A stretch of 31,863 nucleotides of DNA from Caryophanales bacterium UBA7476 (lineage in GTDB: Bacteria; Bacillota_I; Bacilli_A; RF39; UBA660), in contig DLOU01000030.1 in assembly GCA_002477275.1 (NCBI GenBank), forward strand, positions 1-31,863. Reading direction: 5' to 3'. Position 1 is the stretch's first letter; every line of letters begins with the position of its first letter. Positions 8,824 through 17,485 of this stretch are shown here, one piece after another. The translations under genes and the position numbers were made by a program. The notes beneath the pieces were generated by a model. It searched no databases and had not been told where the DNA came from. It saw only the letters and a program-made list of their open reading frames with translations.

Positions 8824-10917
8824 CTACTTAACTAATTCAAATTTTAAATTATTTTGATCATCTTTTATAATTTTAAATAATTTTCCTTTTTCGTATTCAT
8901 CTATGTCATCAACAAATTCATCTAGTTCTTTTTCTAATTCGTCTGTTTGTGAATAGAAGAATATATAATCAAAATCATAATCTATAAGATGTTTTTCTAA
9001 CTTTCTATCAGTTAATCCCCATTTCTTTAAATCCCATGCATTTTCTTTTGTCTTTACTTTCCATGTTATGGCAGTTGAACTTGAATTAATAGTTCTAGGA
9101 TAACAATAATATCTTGCATACCATAGTGGCATTATTGAATCTTCATCTGTTTGGTTTATTACAAAAACTTTTGAATCCTCTTCAGTATTTTCTATGACTT
9201 CTTTAAAACTTTCTCTTCTTGCCTCACTAACATGGCCAGTATCTCTTCTTGCTCTAATATCTGTTAAAAAGAACGTAATGTGTGAAAATCCTACAAATCC
9301 TATTATTATTATGCAAACTATTGGAATAATTTTTTCTAATTTCAAATTTGTAATTCTATAAAGTGCAAATAAGAAAAATGCAATATTAATTGGATTTAAA
9401 TATCTTCCAAATGAAGCTAAGTTTTCTGCCTCATATTTTGAAAACATTACAAATAATGATAGTGCTGTAACAAAGAAGAAAACTATATATGCTATAACAT
9501 AAGGCCATATTACTTTTATAATTTTTTTATCTTTATCTTCTTCTGTAACATATAACATTACTCCAACAATTATTAAATATATAAATAATGGTATTTCAAT
9601 AAAACTAAATATTACACTTTTGTCTATTGAAAGAACAAGTTTACTAAAGAAATTTAGTAAGAATTGTTTTTCTAATTTTGGGCCTATATTTGCTTTTAGT
9701 ACAGCAGGCATTAAATTATAATCATATGAAGTTGACTTAATAATTGATGACTTTGTTAATAATGTCCAACTTATGAATGCTAGTACAATTAATACTCCAG
9801 GTAATATATATTTTTTTATTTCTATAAATATATTTTTTATTTTTATCTTTTTTATTGATAAATCTTTTAAATAGAATAATAGTAATAGTGTTAATGAAAA
9901 TACAAAGCCATTTGGTTTTAATAATGTTATTAATACTAAAATTAATACATAAATTTTTCTATCTATTTTTTCTTTCTTATATAAATCGTATAATATCAAT
10001 CCAGATGTGCACATTGCAGCTAATAATAAATCAACATATATTAGTGTATATGTATATGCTCCTGAGAACAATAATGGAAATGAGAATGCTGCTGCTGTAA
10101 AAACTATAATAAATTTTCTTTTATTTTCTAAAATATTAGTTAAAACTGGCATTAAATATATAAATACAAGTGTTGATATACCAATATATAAACTTGATTC
10201 ATTAAATTCATTTGAGAATGAACTTACTATAAAATGCCATATTGTTGCTACCGGAGGATAATTCCTTGTATTTCCTAATTTTTCTATTACTGCATATAAA
10301 GACTTTTCATTTATACATGTCTTTGCAGCATATGCCCAGTATGAATACTCATCCCATGAATGAATATATCTACCTACTCCACCTATAATTGCAACTAAAT
10401 ATAAAATAGTGAAAACTGTTAAAGTAGTAATATCCATGTTATTAATTATTTTATATGATTTTTCTCTATTTTTTAACAAGTATGCTAGTGAGATTATTGT
10501 TATTATTAATAATATAATTTTTGAAAATTTTAAAATATTTAATAATCCAAATATTATAAACAAACCAATTATTATTGATACGGATCCTACTATTGATATT
10601 TCAAATTTATATTTTGTAATACTCATGAAAGAAATAGTAATTAATATTATGAATAAATATAAAAGAAGAAATGCAAATGAGTCAAAAGACTTAAATGCAC
10701 AACCTACTAATAAAGTAATAATTGCTACTAAACTATAATTAATTTTTATCTTATCATTCTTTATTGCAATATTAAATATAATTGTAATTAATAATATACA
10801 AATATCTTTTAATACTAAACTTGAAATACTTACATTATTTCTCTTTAAAATAAATTCAGCAACCATTAATAAAACTAGTAATATGTTAGATAATAAGATA
10901 CTTTTGTTTTTCTTCAT
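8824..10917 (-). CDS. Multi-pass GT-C-like membrane glycosyltransferase
   Basis: A 697-aa protein with about 12-13 hydrophobic segments over residues 5-545 and a soluble C-terminal domain of about 150 residues. The loop after a central segment carries RYIHSWDEYSYWAYAAK (183-199), with Asp189-Glu190. That is the kind of acidic motif used by GT-C enzymes (ArnT/PMT/GT39 class), and is followed by a YPP motif in RNYPPVATIW. Such proteins take sugar from polyprenyl phosphate and add it to exported glycans or proteins. It is the last gene of unit C, behind the exporter, and is followed across a terminator by the GT2/DUF2304 pair that could supply its donor. Family assignment is by motif and topology only. 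Confidence 0.8.
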   Translation of the reverse strand: MKKNKSILLSNILLVLLMVAEFILKRNNVSISSLVLKDICILLITIIFNIAIKNDKIKINYSLVAIITLLVGCAFKSFDSFAFLLLYLFIILITISFMSITKYKFEISIVGSVSIIIGLFIIFGLLNILKFSKIILLIITIISLAYLLKNREKSYKIINNMDITTLTVFTILYLVAIIGGVGRYIHSWDEYSYWAYAAKTCINEKSLYAVIEKLGNTRNYPPVATIWHFIVSSFSNEFNESSLYIGISTLVFIYLMPVLTNILENKRKFIIVFTAAAFSFPLLFSGAYTYTLIYVDLLLAAMCTSGLILYDLYKKEKIDRKIYVLILVLITLLKPNGFVFSLTLLLLFYLKDLSIKKIKIKNIFIEIKKYILPGVLIVLAFISWTLLTKSSIIKSTSYDYNLMPAVLKANIGPKLEKQFLLNFFSKLVLSIDKSVIFSFIEIPLFIYLIIVGVMLYVTEEDKDKKIIKVIWPYVIAYIVFFFVTALSLFVMFSKYEAENLASFGRYLNPINIAFFLFALYRITNLKLEKIIPIVCIIIIGFVGFSHITFFLTDIRARRDTGHVSEARRESFKEVIENTEEDSKVFVINQTDEDSIMPLWYARYYCYPRTINSSSTAITWKVKTKENAWDLKKWGLTDRKLEKHLIDYDFDYIFFYSQTDELEKELDEFVDDIDEYEKGKLFKIIKDDQNNLKFELVK

Positions 10918-10937
10918 ACTATCACTTCTTTTCTATC

Positions 10938-11873
10938 TTACTTTAAAAAATCATTTACACTTTTTTTAGATTTCTTTTTATAATCTTCTCTATATTTTTT
11001 GTATTCTTCTAATATTTTTGTACTATTTTTTCTGATCAATTCTATTTTATTGGCTATTTCATTAACATCGTCATCGCTTGTTAAAACAAGTTGTTCTTTT
11101 AAATACTTATAGTCATCAAAAATATCTGTGTTTCCTAATAAACATGGAACTCCTAAATCCATACTTTTTAAAACATATTCTCTATTTGTTAAAGTAAAAT
11201 TACAATATAAATTTATAAAATTATCTTTTATTACTTTGTCAAATGAATCAACTTCTTTTTCTTTTAGTTTAAAGAATTCAATAAAATGTTTTGTTGCTGT
11301 CATCTGTTTTAATACTTTTATATAATCATAATCTACCATTGTTACTGCAGTTAATTCATTATAAGTATTATGGTTAGGATTATAGTCATTTCCTATTAAT
11401 CCAATTGATTTAGTATTCTTTTTCTTGCTCTTTTTTTCTTCTATATCTAGCATTAAATATTTTGCTTTGTATCCTGCATTTTCTAATACTTTAAATGCTC
11501 CAAAATCTAAGCAACCAATGCAATCAATCATGTCCCTATCACAGAATTCCATTAGATTTGTAAATGTTGCTCTTACTGCTCCATCAGTCATTGAAGCTAA
11601 GCCGTTTTTTATTATCCATTTAATTTTTCTGTTTTTATGTATATAAGGTAATATTTGTCTATATACTTCAGCATAATCAAAAAGTATTAGTTGAACACTT
11701 TTTTTATTAATTAAATCAATTATTTTTTGCACGTTGTCTTCTGATAATTCAAAATCTAAATAAATTACATTATTAAAGCTATACTCTACACTTTCTCTTA
11801 TGTCATAATCTGGTTCTGGTAATAAGACTATGTGGTCTTTTTCCTTTATTTTGTCTATTTCATTTATTTTCAT
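10938..11873 (-). CDS. GT-B-like protein related to the C-terminal domain of the upstream gene
   Basis: This 311-aa soluble protein clearly resembles the second half of the neighbouring 597-aa protein. Both end with NLY plus a polar stretch, a GVPC(L/V) loop, a GN motif, a KYL segment, a V.EIAN.I helix and a Lys-rich (D/E)FL tail. This is the donor-binding half of a GT-B glycosyltransferase. The GT-B N-terminal half is less clear here and lacks the glycine-rich loop, so it may be a diverged or inactive copy. A GTG at 11883-11885 gives four more codons, but GAGGTG spans it and serves the ATG at 11873, which I chose. It begins eight bases after the 597-aa gene ends. Confidence 0.75.
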   Translation of the reverse strand: MKINEIDKIKEKDHIVLLPEPDYDIRESVEYSFNNVIYLDFELSEDNVQKIIDLINKKSVQLILFDYAEVYRQILPYIHKNRKIKWIIKNGLASMTDGAVRATFTNLMEFCDRDMIDCIGCLDFGAFKVLENAGYKAKYLMLDIEEKKSKKKNTKSIGLIGNDYNPNHNTYNELTAVTMVDYDYIKVLKQMTATKHFIEFFKLKEKEVDSFDKVIKDNFINLYCNFTLTNREYVLKSMDLGVPCLLGNTDIFDDYKYLKEQLVLTSDDDVNEIANKIELIRKNSTKILEEYKKYREDYKKKSKKSVNDFLK

Positions 11874-11881
11874 AGTCCACC

Positions 11882-13675
11882 TCACATTGATAAAAATTCT
11901 TTTACATCTTCTCTACATTTTTTGTCGTTTTCTTTTTTCCAATTTTTATATAACTCCATTACCTTCTTTTCATTCTTTAAACAGTTGTTAATTTGATTTG
12001 CAATTTCAACTGGATTTTCTTCATTATTTACAATCAAATATTTTTCTAACTCATTATCCTTTAAATAATGATGATTATTACCAAATACACATGGTACTCC
12101 TACTTCAAAGCTTTCAATAGGAAGCATTGGAGCACATTCAGAAAATGTTACGTATAAGTTAATAGTATTGTTACTCATACGTTTAAATAATTCTTCTCTT
12201 GGTATTGCTTTATCTAACCCTTCTAATTTTAAGCCAATTGAATCAGCAAATTTTTTTGCTTCTGGATTAAGCGGTACCATATCAACTACCGCATTTGGAA
12301 TTAATGAAGCTGCAGCAAGTTGTGCAAACATATTCTTTCTCCAGTCATCACATTTTGCTGCGTAAATTCCTATTCTAACTTTATCTTTTGGTCTTTTTCC
12401 AGTTATCTTTTCAGGCAAAACTACTGTATTAGTAATAAACTTAGTTTTATATCCTTCTTTTTTATAAAACTCAATTAAGCTTTGTTTACAGGTTGCAAAT
12501 ACATCTATAATTCCTTCTTTATGAAGTTCAATTATTTCTATATTTCTAGCCCATCCATATGGTTCTGAAACTTGTGAATGGTTTCCATGCCAGAATACTT
12601 TTATTTTTATATTTGGGTTACTCTTCTTTAAATAAATAGCAAGTTCTTTCCATCCTAAGCACATTGCACTAAATACAACTTGTTTTATTTCTTTATCAAG
12701 AATTAAATTTCCTATTTTTTCTATATCTTTTTTTCTAAGCAACTCTCCACATCTTACACGTGAATCAAATAACTCTATTGTAGCATTAGTTACACCAAAC
12801 CATTCTGGATTATGCATTACTATATATGATTCTTTTGAATTTTTTATATCTTTTTCTGCTTGTACTAAGTTCTCTAAATATTTGTTATTTATCTTTCTTT
12901 TATACCTTCTATATATCACTACAGGGAAAAGTAATAATTTTAATGCTCTTTTAGTATTCCTTTTTACAAATCTATATGTTTTTAAAATAAATTTTGTTGG
13001 TTTTTCACCAATTTTTCTTATCATTTTCATTTCTATTTGTTCATTTTTTGGAATCCATGTAGCATCAAAGTAGTGAATCATGCAAGTATTCTCATCAAAT
13101 TTGTTATTTTTATAGTTAAATGATAATGGATAAAAATATGGTCTTGGATAAACATGTATATTTTTATTCAAAACTTGTGGCTCTTTTAAAGATGGATCGA
13201 AACCATATTCATTTAGAATTCTTGTTATTATTCTAGGTATACTTATTTTATAAATATTATCAGCGTCAAAATGTTTTTGTTCTTGATAAAAATCTAGTAT
13301 TCTTTTTGATAGTTCTGTTTTAGGTTTTGAAGTACCCCATACTGCTGCATTTACCATCATAGAATCTTCAACACCTAAGAATGTTTCATCATTTAATAGA
13401 TGAGAAATATCTTTTGTAATAATCATATCTGTATCAAGATATATACCACCCATTTCGTAAATAGCTTTTGTTCTTGCATAATCAGCAACAAAAGCCCATT
13501 TTTTATTTTCATAGGCTTCTTTAATAAACGGGCATTCATTTATATCAACATTTGATTCATTCCATTCTATAATTTCATAATCTGGTAAATATTTTTTCCA
13601 ACTTTTGATGCATTTTTTTGTTAATTTTGATAGTGGTTTTCCGCCAAACCAGCAATAATGTATGTACTTTTTCAT
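11882..13675 (-). CDS. Two-domain glycosyltransferase: GT32 fused to a GT-B-like domain
   Basis: Residues 1 to about 230 are a GT32 (Gly_transf_sug) domain: YIHYCWFGGKPL at 4-15, the motif ADYARTKAIYEMGGIYLDTD (64-83) with the metal-binding DTD at 81-83, and a late IHYFDATW. A basic linker (about 235-270) follows, then a second domain (about 275-597). It has a GT-B look, with the acceptor-side VFSAMCLGWKELA, VFWHGNHSQV, RIGIYAAKCDDWRKN, and a donor-side GVPCVFGNN. Such fusions are found in capsule loci, where one protein adds two successive sugars. The AGGAGG site precedes the ATG. It follows the exporter ATPase by ten bases. Domain one is confident; domain two is a fold-level guess supported by its stand-alone copy next door. 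Confidence 0.9.
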   Translation of the reverse strand: MKKYIHYCWFGGKPLSKLTKKCIKSWKKYLPDYEIIEWNESNVDINECPFIKEAYENKKWAFVADYARTKAIYEMGGIYLDTDMIITKDISHLLNDETFLGVEDSMMVNAAVWGTSKPKTELSKRILDFYQEQKHFDADNIYKISIPRIITRILNEYGFDPSLKEPQVLNKNIHVYPRPYFYPLSFNYKNNKFDENTCMIHYFDATWIPKNEQIEMKMIRKIGEKPTKFILKTYRFVKRNTKRALKLLLFPVVIYRRYKRKINNKYLENLVQAEKDIKNSKESYIVMHNPEWFGVTNATIELFDSRVRCGELLRKKDIEKIGNLILDKEIKQVVFSAMCLGWKELAIYLKKSNPNIKIKVFWHGNHSQVSEPYGWARNIEIIELHKEGIIDVFATCKQSLIEFYKKEGYKTKFITNTVVLPEKITGKRPKDKVRIGIYAAKCDDWRKNMFAQLAAASLIPNAVVDMVPLNPEAKKFADSIGLKLEGLDKAIPREELFKRMSNNTINLYVTFSECAPMLPIESFEVGVPCVFGNNHHYLKDNELEKYLIVNNEENPVEIANQINNCLKNEKKVMELYKNWKKENDKKCREDVKEFLSM

Positions 13676-13685
13676 AAAAATCCTC

Positions 13686-14444
13686 CTATCTCATTTGAGC
13701 TTTATAATATTCATCACAAATTTCTTTTGTCTTACCCATCTTTATCATTTTTCCATGTTCAATCCAAACAACCTTATCACATAATTGTTTAATAGAATCA
13801 AGTGAATGAGAAACATATAAAACTGTTGTTCCTCCTTTTATCATTTCTAACATTTTATTCTTTGATTTTTCTTGAAATTTAATATCTCCTACAGACAATA
13901 TTTCATCTACAATTAATATTTCAGGATCAACTATTGTTGCTATTGAGAAAGCAAGTTTTGCTGTCATACCTGAAGAAAAGTTCTTAACTGGCACATCTAA
14001 GAAGTCTTTTAATTCCGAAAAATCTACTATTTCATTAAATTTTTCTTCTAGAAAATCTTTTGAGTATCCAAGAATTGCACCATTTAAAAATATATTTTCT
14101 CTTGCTGTAAGTTCTGGATCAAAACCAGCCCCTAACTCAATCATTGGTGAAATAACTCCATTTGTTGTTACAGTTCCTTTAGTTGGTTTCATTACTCCAC
14201 TAACTACTTTTAGCATAGTTGATTTTCCTGCTCCATTACTTCCTATTAAACCTATTACTTCTCCTCTTTTAACTTCAAATGAAATATCACTTAAAGCCCA
14301 GAAGTAACCTTTTTTCTTTTTATTTTTCTTACTTTTAAAACTAAAGAAATTAACAAAGGCTTGTTTAATTGAGAATTCTTTTTCTATACCTAAATTAAAT
14401 TTCATTGAAACATTTTCTAATTTTATCATTACATCTTTAGCCAT
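13686..14444 (-). CDS. Polysaccharide/teichoic acid ABC exporter, ATP-binding subunit (TagH/Wzt-like)
   Basis: A complete ABC ATPase: Walker A GSNGAGKST (68-76), signature FSSGM (156-160), Walker B ILIVDE (176-181) and the switch His at 213. The insertion before the core beta sheet (QAFVNFFSFKSKKNKKKKG) and the phrase SPMIELGAGFDPELTARENI are typical of exporters of O-antigen, capsule and teichoic acid. At 252 aa it stops after the ATPase. It lacks the C-terminal carbohydrate-binding domain of Wzt proteins that sense chain ends and the long tail of B. subtilis TagH. It pairs with the permease ten bases upstream and acts at the inner membrane face, driving export of the finished polymer. Confidence 0.95.
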   Translation of the reverse strand: MAKDVMIKLENVSMKFNLGIEKEFSIKQAFVNFFSFKSKKNKKKKGYFWALSDISFEVKRGEVIGLIGSNGAGKSTMLKVVSGVMKPTKGTVTTNGVISPMIELGAGFDPELTARENIFLNGAILGYSKDFLEEKFNEIVDFSELKDFLDVPVKNFSSGMTAKLAFSIATIVDPEILIVDEILSVGDIKFQEKSKNKMLEMIKGGTTVLYVSHSLDSIKQLCDKVVWIEHGKMIKMGKTKEICDEYYKAQMR

Positions 14445-14453
14445 AGTTTCCTC

Positions 14454-15266
14454 CTACACATAGTAAATAAACTTATCTTGATTTTTCTTAAATACAATTG
14501 AACCTAATGCTAGCATTCCAAGTGCAATTCCTGCAAGTAGTACAAGTGTTTTCATAGATGGTGCTGTTCCATATAATACTATTTGTCTTGCAGATGTTAA
14601 GAAATGATATAGTGGATTTAATTTAAATATAGGTTGAAGTGTTGCTGGTATTATTTCTATACTATAGAACACTGGTGTTAAATAATTCCACATTATTAAT
14701 ACAATTCCATATATATAGAATACATCTCTTAAGAATACTGATACACATGATAAGAATAAACTTATTCCTACTGTAAATATAAATAAGCATAAGAAAATAT
14801 ATGGTAATATTAAATAGTAAACATTAATATGGCATGTATATCCACCTAATCCTACATAAGATAATAGTATTATTCCTAACCAAGGGATTAGGGTTAATAA
14901 GAAGTTTATTCCTACAAATAAACATTTAGAAATTGGAAATACATATTTTGGTATATATACTTTATTAATTAATCCAAAGTTAATAACAACTGAAGTCATT
15001 GCCGTATTAGATGCTTCATTAAAGTAATTCCACATAATGATACCTGTCATCAAGTACACAATATAGTTTACTCCTTCAACATTAAATTTAAACATTTGTG
15101 AGAATACAGCAGCCATTACTGCAAGCATTAATATTGGATAAAGTAGGCTCCATACAACACCTAATACACTTCTTTTATATTTAACTTTAAAGTCGCGTGA
15201 TATTAATTGTGTCATTAAAAACCAATACCTCTTGAAGTTTGCTAATATATTTTTTATACTTTTCAT
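14454..15266 (-). CDS. Polysaccharide/teichoic acid ABC-2 exporter, permease subunit (TagG/Wzm-like)
   Basis: The 270-aa protein has six hydrophobic segments and the ABC-2 export pattern: a basic N-terminal amphipathic stretch LISRDFKVKYKRSVLGVVWS (residues 21-40), then NFGLINKVYIPKYVFPISK in the first cytoplasmic loop, and FLRDVFYIYGIVLIMWNYLTP near the fifth segment. This pattern is shared by TagG and Wzm permeases that move undecaprenyl-linked polymers. First gene of unit C, with a strong promoter and an AGAGGTG ribosome site six bases before ATG. Partner of the following ATPase. Confidence 0.95.
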   Translation of the reverse strand: MKSIKNILANFKRYWFLMTQLISRDFKVKYKRSVLGVVWSLLYPILMLAVMAAVFSQMFKFNVEGVNYIVYLMTGIIMWNYFNEASNTAMTSVVINFGLINKVYIPKYVFPISKCLFVGINFLLTLIPWLGIILLSYVGLGGYTCHINVYYLILPYIFLCLFIFTVGISLFLSCVSVFLRDVFYIYGIVLIMWNYLTPVFYSIEIIPATLQPIFKLNPLYHFLTSARQIVLYGTAPSMKTLVLLAGIALGMLALGSIVFKKNQDKFIYYV

Positions 15267-15291
15267 TTTTTACACCTCTATTTACATAACA

Positions 15292-15319
15292 ATTATAACA
15301 TATATAGTATTTTTTTCAA
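15292..15319 (-). promoter_or_regulatory. Promoter of unit C (exporter)
   Basis: On the minus strand: TTGAAA (15319-15314), a 16-base spacer ending in TGT, and TATAAT (15297-15292), i.e. an extended -10. Predicted leader about 19 bases. Confidence 0.8.
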
Positions 15320-15340
15320 ATTTTTAAACTAATTCGTTAA

Positions 15341-15371
15341 AAAATAATGATAATTATTTTATCATTATTTT
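15341..15371 (-). terminator. Intrinsic terminator of unit B
   Basis: Perfect 13-bp AT-rich stem (15341-15353 with 15359-15371) with a 5-nt loop. The T-rich 3' arm runs on with two further T. The stem starts at the base directly after the stop codon of the cytidylyltransferase gene. Confidence 0.75.
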
Positions 15372-16049
15372 CTATTTCTTTATTAGCTTTTTAAATAATT
15401 CTACATCTTCTGGATATGTTATTTTAAAATTTAACATTTCTCCATCAATAAATGTTACTTCTTTATCATTTTCTAAAAACATATCACATACAGTTGCAAA
15501 TTCACCATAATATTTTTCTCCATCTTCGATAAAGAAAGCTAAATCTTCATACACGTATACTTGAGGAGTTTGAATTCTTACAATATCTTTTCTTGGAATA
15601 ATTTTTCCTGTAGTTCTATTTGCCATTACTTCTATTTCAGGTATTACAGAAACTACAGCTCTTTTTTCTTCACTTTCTTTTATGATTCTTGTAATTAATT
15701 CATCACTTAAATTTGGTCTGTTTCCAACATGAATTATTATACGATCTTCATCTGATGCAATATCATTTAATTCTTTTAAGCAATTGTATATAGATTCAAG
15801 TTGAGTTTTTCCTCCTGTTACTACATTTATTACTTTATCTATATTATTTTCTTTGCATGTTTCTTTAACTTCTTCTTCATATCCGTTTATACATGCAATA
15901 ATTATTTTATCAATTTTTTTATTTTTTTGAAACTTTTCTAATGTATATAAATAAATTGGTTTTCCTTCTACTTCTATAAATTGTTTAGGTACTTCATTTT
16001 TCATTCTTGAACCTTTACCACCAATAGGGATTATTGCTATATTCGCCAT
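15372..16049 (-). CDS. IspD/TarI-like cytidylyltransferase
   Basis: The 225-aa protein has the IspD/TarI fold signatures: IIPIGGKGSRM (6-16) with Arg15 and PKQF (21-24) with Lys22 for CTP binding and catalysis, RIQTPQVY (158-165), and NFKITYPEDVELF (207-219) with the late conserved Lys. These enzymes join CMP to a polyol phosphate. Position behind a TagF/TarF-like polymerase, rather than beside isoprenoid genes, points to an activated polyol for a teichoic-acid-like polymer. Odd point: the usual HD-x-x-RP motif reads HVGNRP (107-112), so the Asp is lost. The acceptor may differ from ribitol phosphate or methylerythritol phosphate. No TarJ-type reductase is nearby. Confidence 0.85.
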   Translation of the reverse strand: MANIAIIPIGGKGSRMKNEVPKQFIEVEGKPIYLYTLEKFQKNKKIDKIIIACINGYEEEVKETCKENNIDKVINVVTGGKTQLESIYNCLKELNDIASDEDRIIIHVGNRPNLSDELITRIIKESEEKRAVVSVIPEIEVMANRTTGKIIPRKDIVRIQTPQVYVYEDLAFFIEDGEKYYGEFATVCDMFLENDKEVTFIDGEMLNFKITYPEDVELFKKLIKK

Positions 16050-16057
16050 ATTTTACC

Positions 16058-17380
16058 TCATCTAAATATTTTTTTCTTTATTTTTCTTAGTTTTTCAGCA
16101 AGTTTCCATGCTTTTGAATTATATATGTCCTTTAATTCTTTTTCCTTCAATTTATATAGTTCTTCATATTGTTTCTTTTTTGATTCTTCTTTTAAATATT
16201 TTAATTCCATTGATTTATATCTTCTATTGATATTATCTATTCTAGTTATACCTTCTTTTATTCTTCCATCTGCAGTAAAGAAATAGTCACATATGTCTTT
16301 GCAACCACCATCTTTAATATTTCCAAAAAACATTTCCTTTTTTTCTTGAAATAAAAATTTATCATCTTTTAGATATTTATCAATTAATTTAATAAAATCA
16401 TCATACTTACTTACACCAGTATTAGATGTCCAAAAATCAAAATTTTCGTAACAAATACCTCTATTTTTCATATACTCTTCTTTATCTGTGTCTAAGTATA
16501 TTACATTCTTATTTAAATATAAGAATTCCATTCCTAATGATGAATAATCTGTTATTAATACATCAGCAGCATCCAAAATGTTATAAATATCATATCCTGC
16601 CTTACTTAAATATTCTTCTTTTATTAATTTTATATTATCAGTATTTTTAAATTTATTTAAGAAATTACTTTCTTCACTTGGATGTTTTTTAATACAAAGC
16701 AAATATTTATTTTTCTCTAAATATTTTTCTAATTCTTTTTCATCATATTCTTCTAAATTTAAAATATTTTTTCCAAACTTAGAATCACCTTTTCTTCCAC
16801 AACCTTTTCTAAATGTAGGTGTATAAAATATTATCTTTTTATATTTATCTAACTTACAATCTATTATTTGTTCTAAATTCTTTTTTGCATCTTTATTCTT
16901 TATATTTTTTAATTTTGGATATCCTATTGGAAGAATTTGTTTTAAATCCAATCTAAATCTACATGCAAAAATTAATTTCCAAAATTCTGATGGGACAATA
17001 AAATAATCAATTGAATAACTTAGAGAGTCATACCAAGAAGAGTCTTGTTCTGAAATATTATTCATCATGAAACCTAATTTTTTAGAACTTACTCCGTGCC
17101 ATAATTCAATATATAATGATTTCTTATTTATATCACCTGTAAGATTACAATGCGTTGTAAAAAAGACATCTGTTTTTTTCATTTGTTTTTTGAATTCGTC
17201 TGTTCCTATTACTACTGACTTTATATTTTTTTGTTTCAATAGCTCTTTTTTTTCGTCACTTTTTACTGCCCATATAAAATTCATCTTATCTTTATATTTA
17301 TCTATCATATAATTATAAAGTTCTTTTGCGTTACCTGTATAATCTGGAGTGCTACAAAAAGTAATGTTTAGCTTTTCCAT
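16058..17380 (-). CDS. CDP-glycerol glycerophosphotransferase-like teichoic acid polymerase (TagF/TarF/TagB family)
   Basis: The whole 440-aa protein fits the Glyphos_transf GT-B domain. It has LWHG with His95, GYPKL at 153-157, FYTPTFRKG (185-193), KHPSE with His233 and TDYSS (277-281). The two His residues correspond to those needed by TagF-type enzymes. It should transfer a polyol phosphate from a CDP-linked donor to a membrane-bound acceptor. There is no extra N-terminal glycosyltransferase domain, so it is the short form. The last 60 residues are a basic helix ending NSKAWKLAEKLRKIKKK, a tail seen on many polysaccharide enzymes and probably membrane-binding. First gene of unit B, eight bases before the cytidylyltransferase that likely makes its donor. 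Confidence 0.92.
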   Translation of the reverse strand: MEKLNITFCSTPDYTGNAKELYNYMIDKYKDKMNFIWAVKSDEKKELLKQKNIKSVVIGTDEFKKQMKKTDVFFTTHCNLTGDINKKSLYIELWHGVSSKKLGFMMNNISEQDSSWYDSLSYSIDYFIVPSEFWKLIFACRFRLDLKQILPIGYPKLKNIKNKDAKKNLEQIIDCKLDKYKKIIFYTPTFRKGCGRKGDSKFGKNILNLEEYDEKELEKYLEKNKYLLCIKKHPSEESNFLNKFKNTDNIKLIKEEYLSKAGYDIYNILDAADVLITDYSSLGMEFLYLNKNVIYLDTDKEEYMKNRGICYENFDFWTSNTGVSKYDDFIKLIDKYLKDDKFLFQEKKEMFFGNIKDGGCKDICDYFFTADGRIKEGITRIDNINRRYKSMELKYLKEESKKKQYEELYKLKEKELKDIYNSKAWKLAEKLRKIKKKIFR

Positions 17381-17419
17381 GTTTTCACCTTACCCTCAAT
17401 AATTCATACTCTTAATAAC

Positions 17420-17449
17420 ATGATATCACAATAAATTATATTTTGACAA
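17420..17449 (-). promoter_or_regulatory. Promoter of unit B
   Basis: On the minus strand: TTGTCA (17449-17444), an 18-base spacer ending in TGA, and TATCAT (17425-17420). The -10 sits in a small palindrome, TGATATCA. Predicted leader about 33 bases, with an AAGGTGA ribosome site. Confidence 0.65.
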
Positions 17450-17462
17450 ACAATAATAAAAA

Positions 17463-17485
17463 AAAGAAAATAAATTATTTTCTTT
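17463..17485 (-). terminator. Weak terminator hairpin at the end of unit A
   Basis: An 8-bp A/T-rich stem (17463-17470 with 17478-17485) with the stop codon of the C39 gene in the loop, followed on the minus strand by a T-rich tract. Low stability, so it may only partly stop transcription and allow read-through into unit B. Confidence 0.45.

Noticed and set aside
11874..11885. GTG or TTG starts at 11885, 22538, 26492, 27812 and 28946
   Set aside because: At 11885, 22538, 26492 and 28946 a nearby downstream ATG has the ribosome site at proper distance, and at three of these the alternative codon lies inside that site. At 27812 the ATG is only preferred, because both sites are weak.
15372..16049. 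Housekeeping IspD of the MEP isoprenoid pathway
   Set aside because: It sits in a unit with a TagF-like polymerase, next to a polymer exporter, and has a changed HD-x-x-RP motif; a TarI-like role fits better, though it is not proven.
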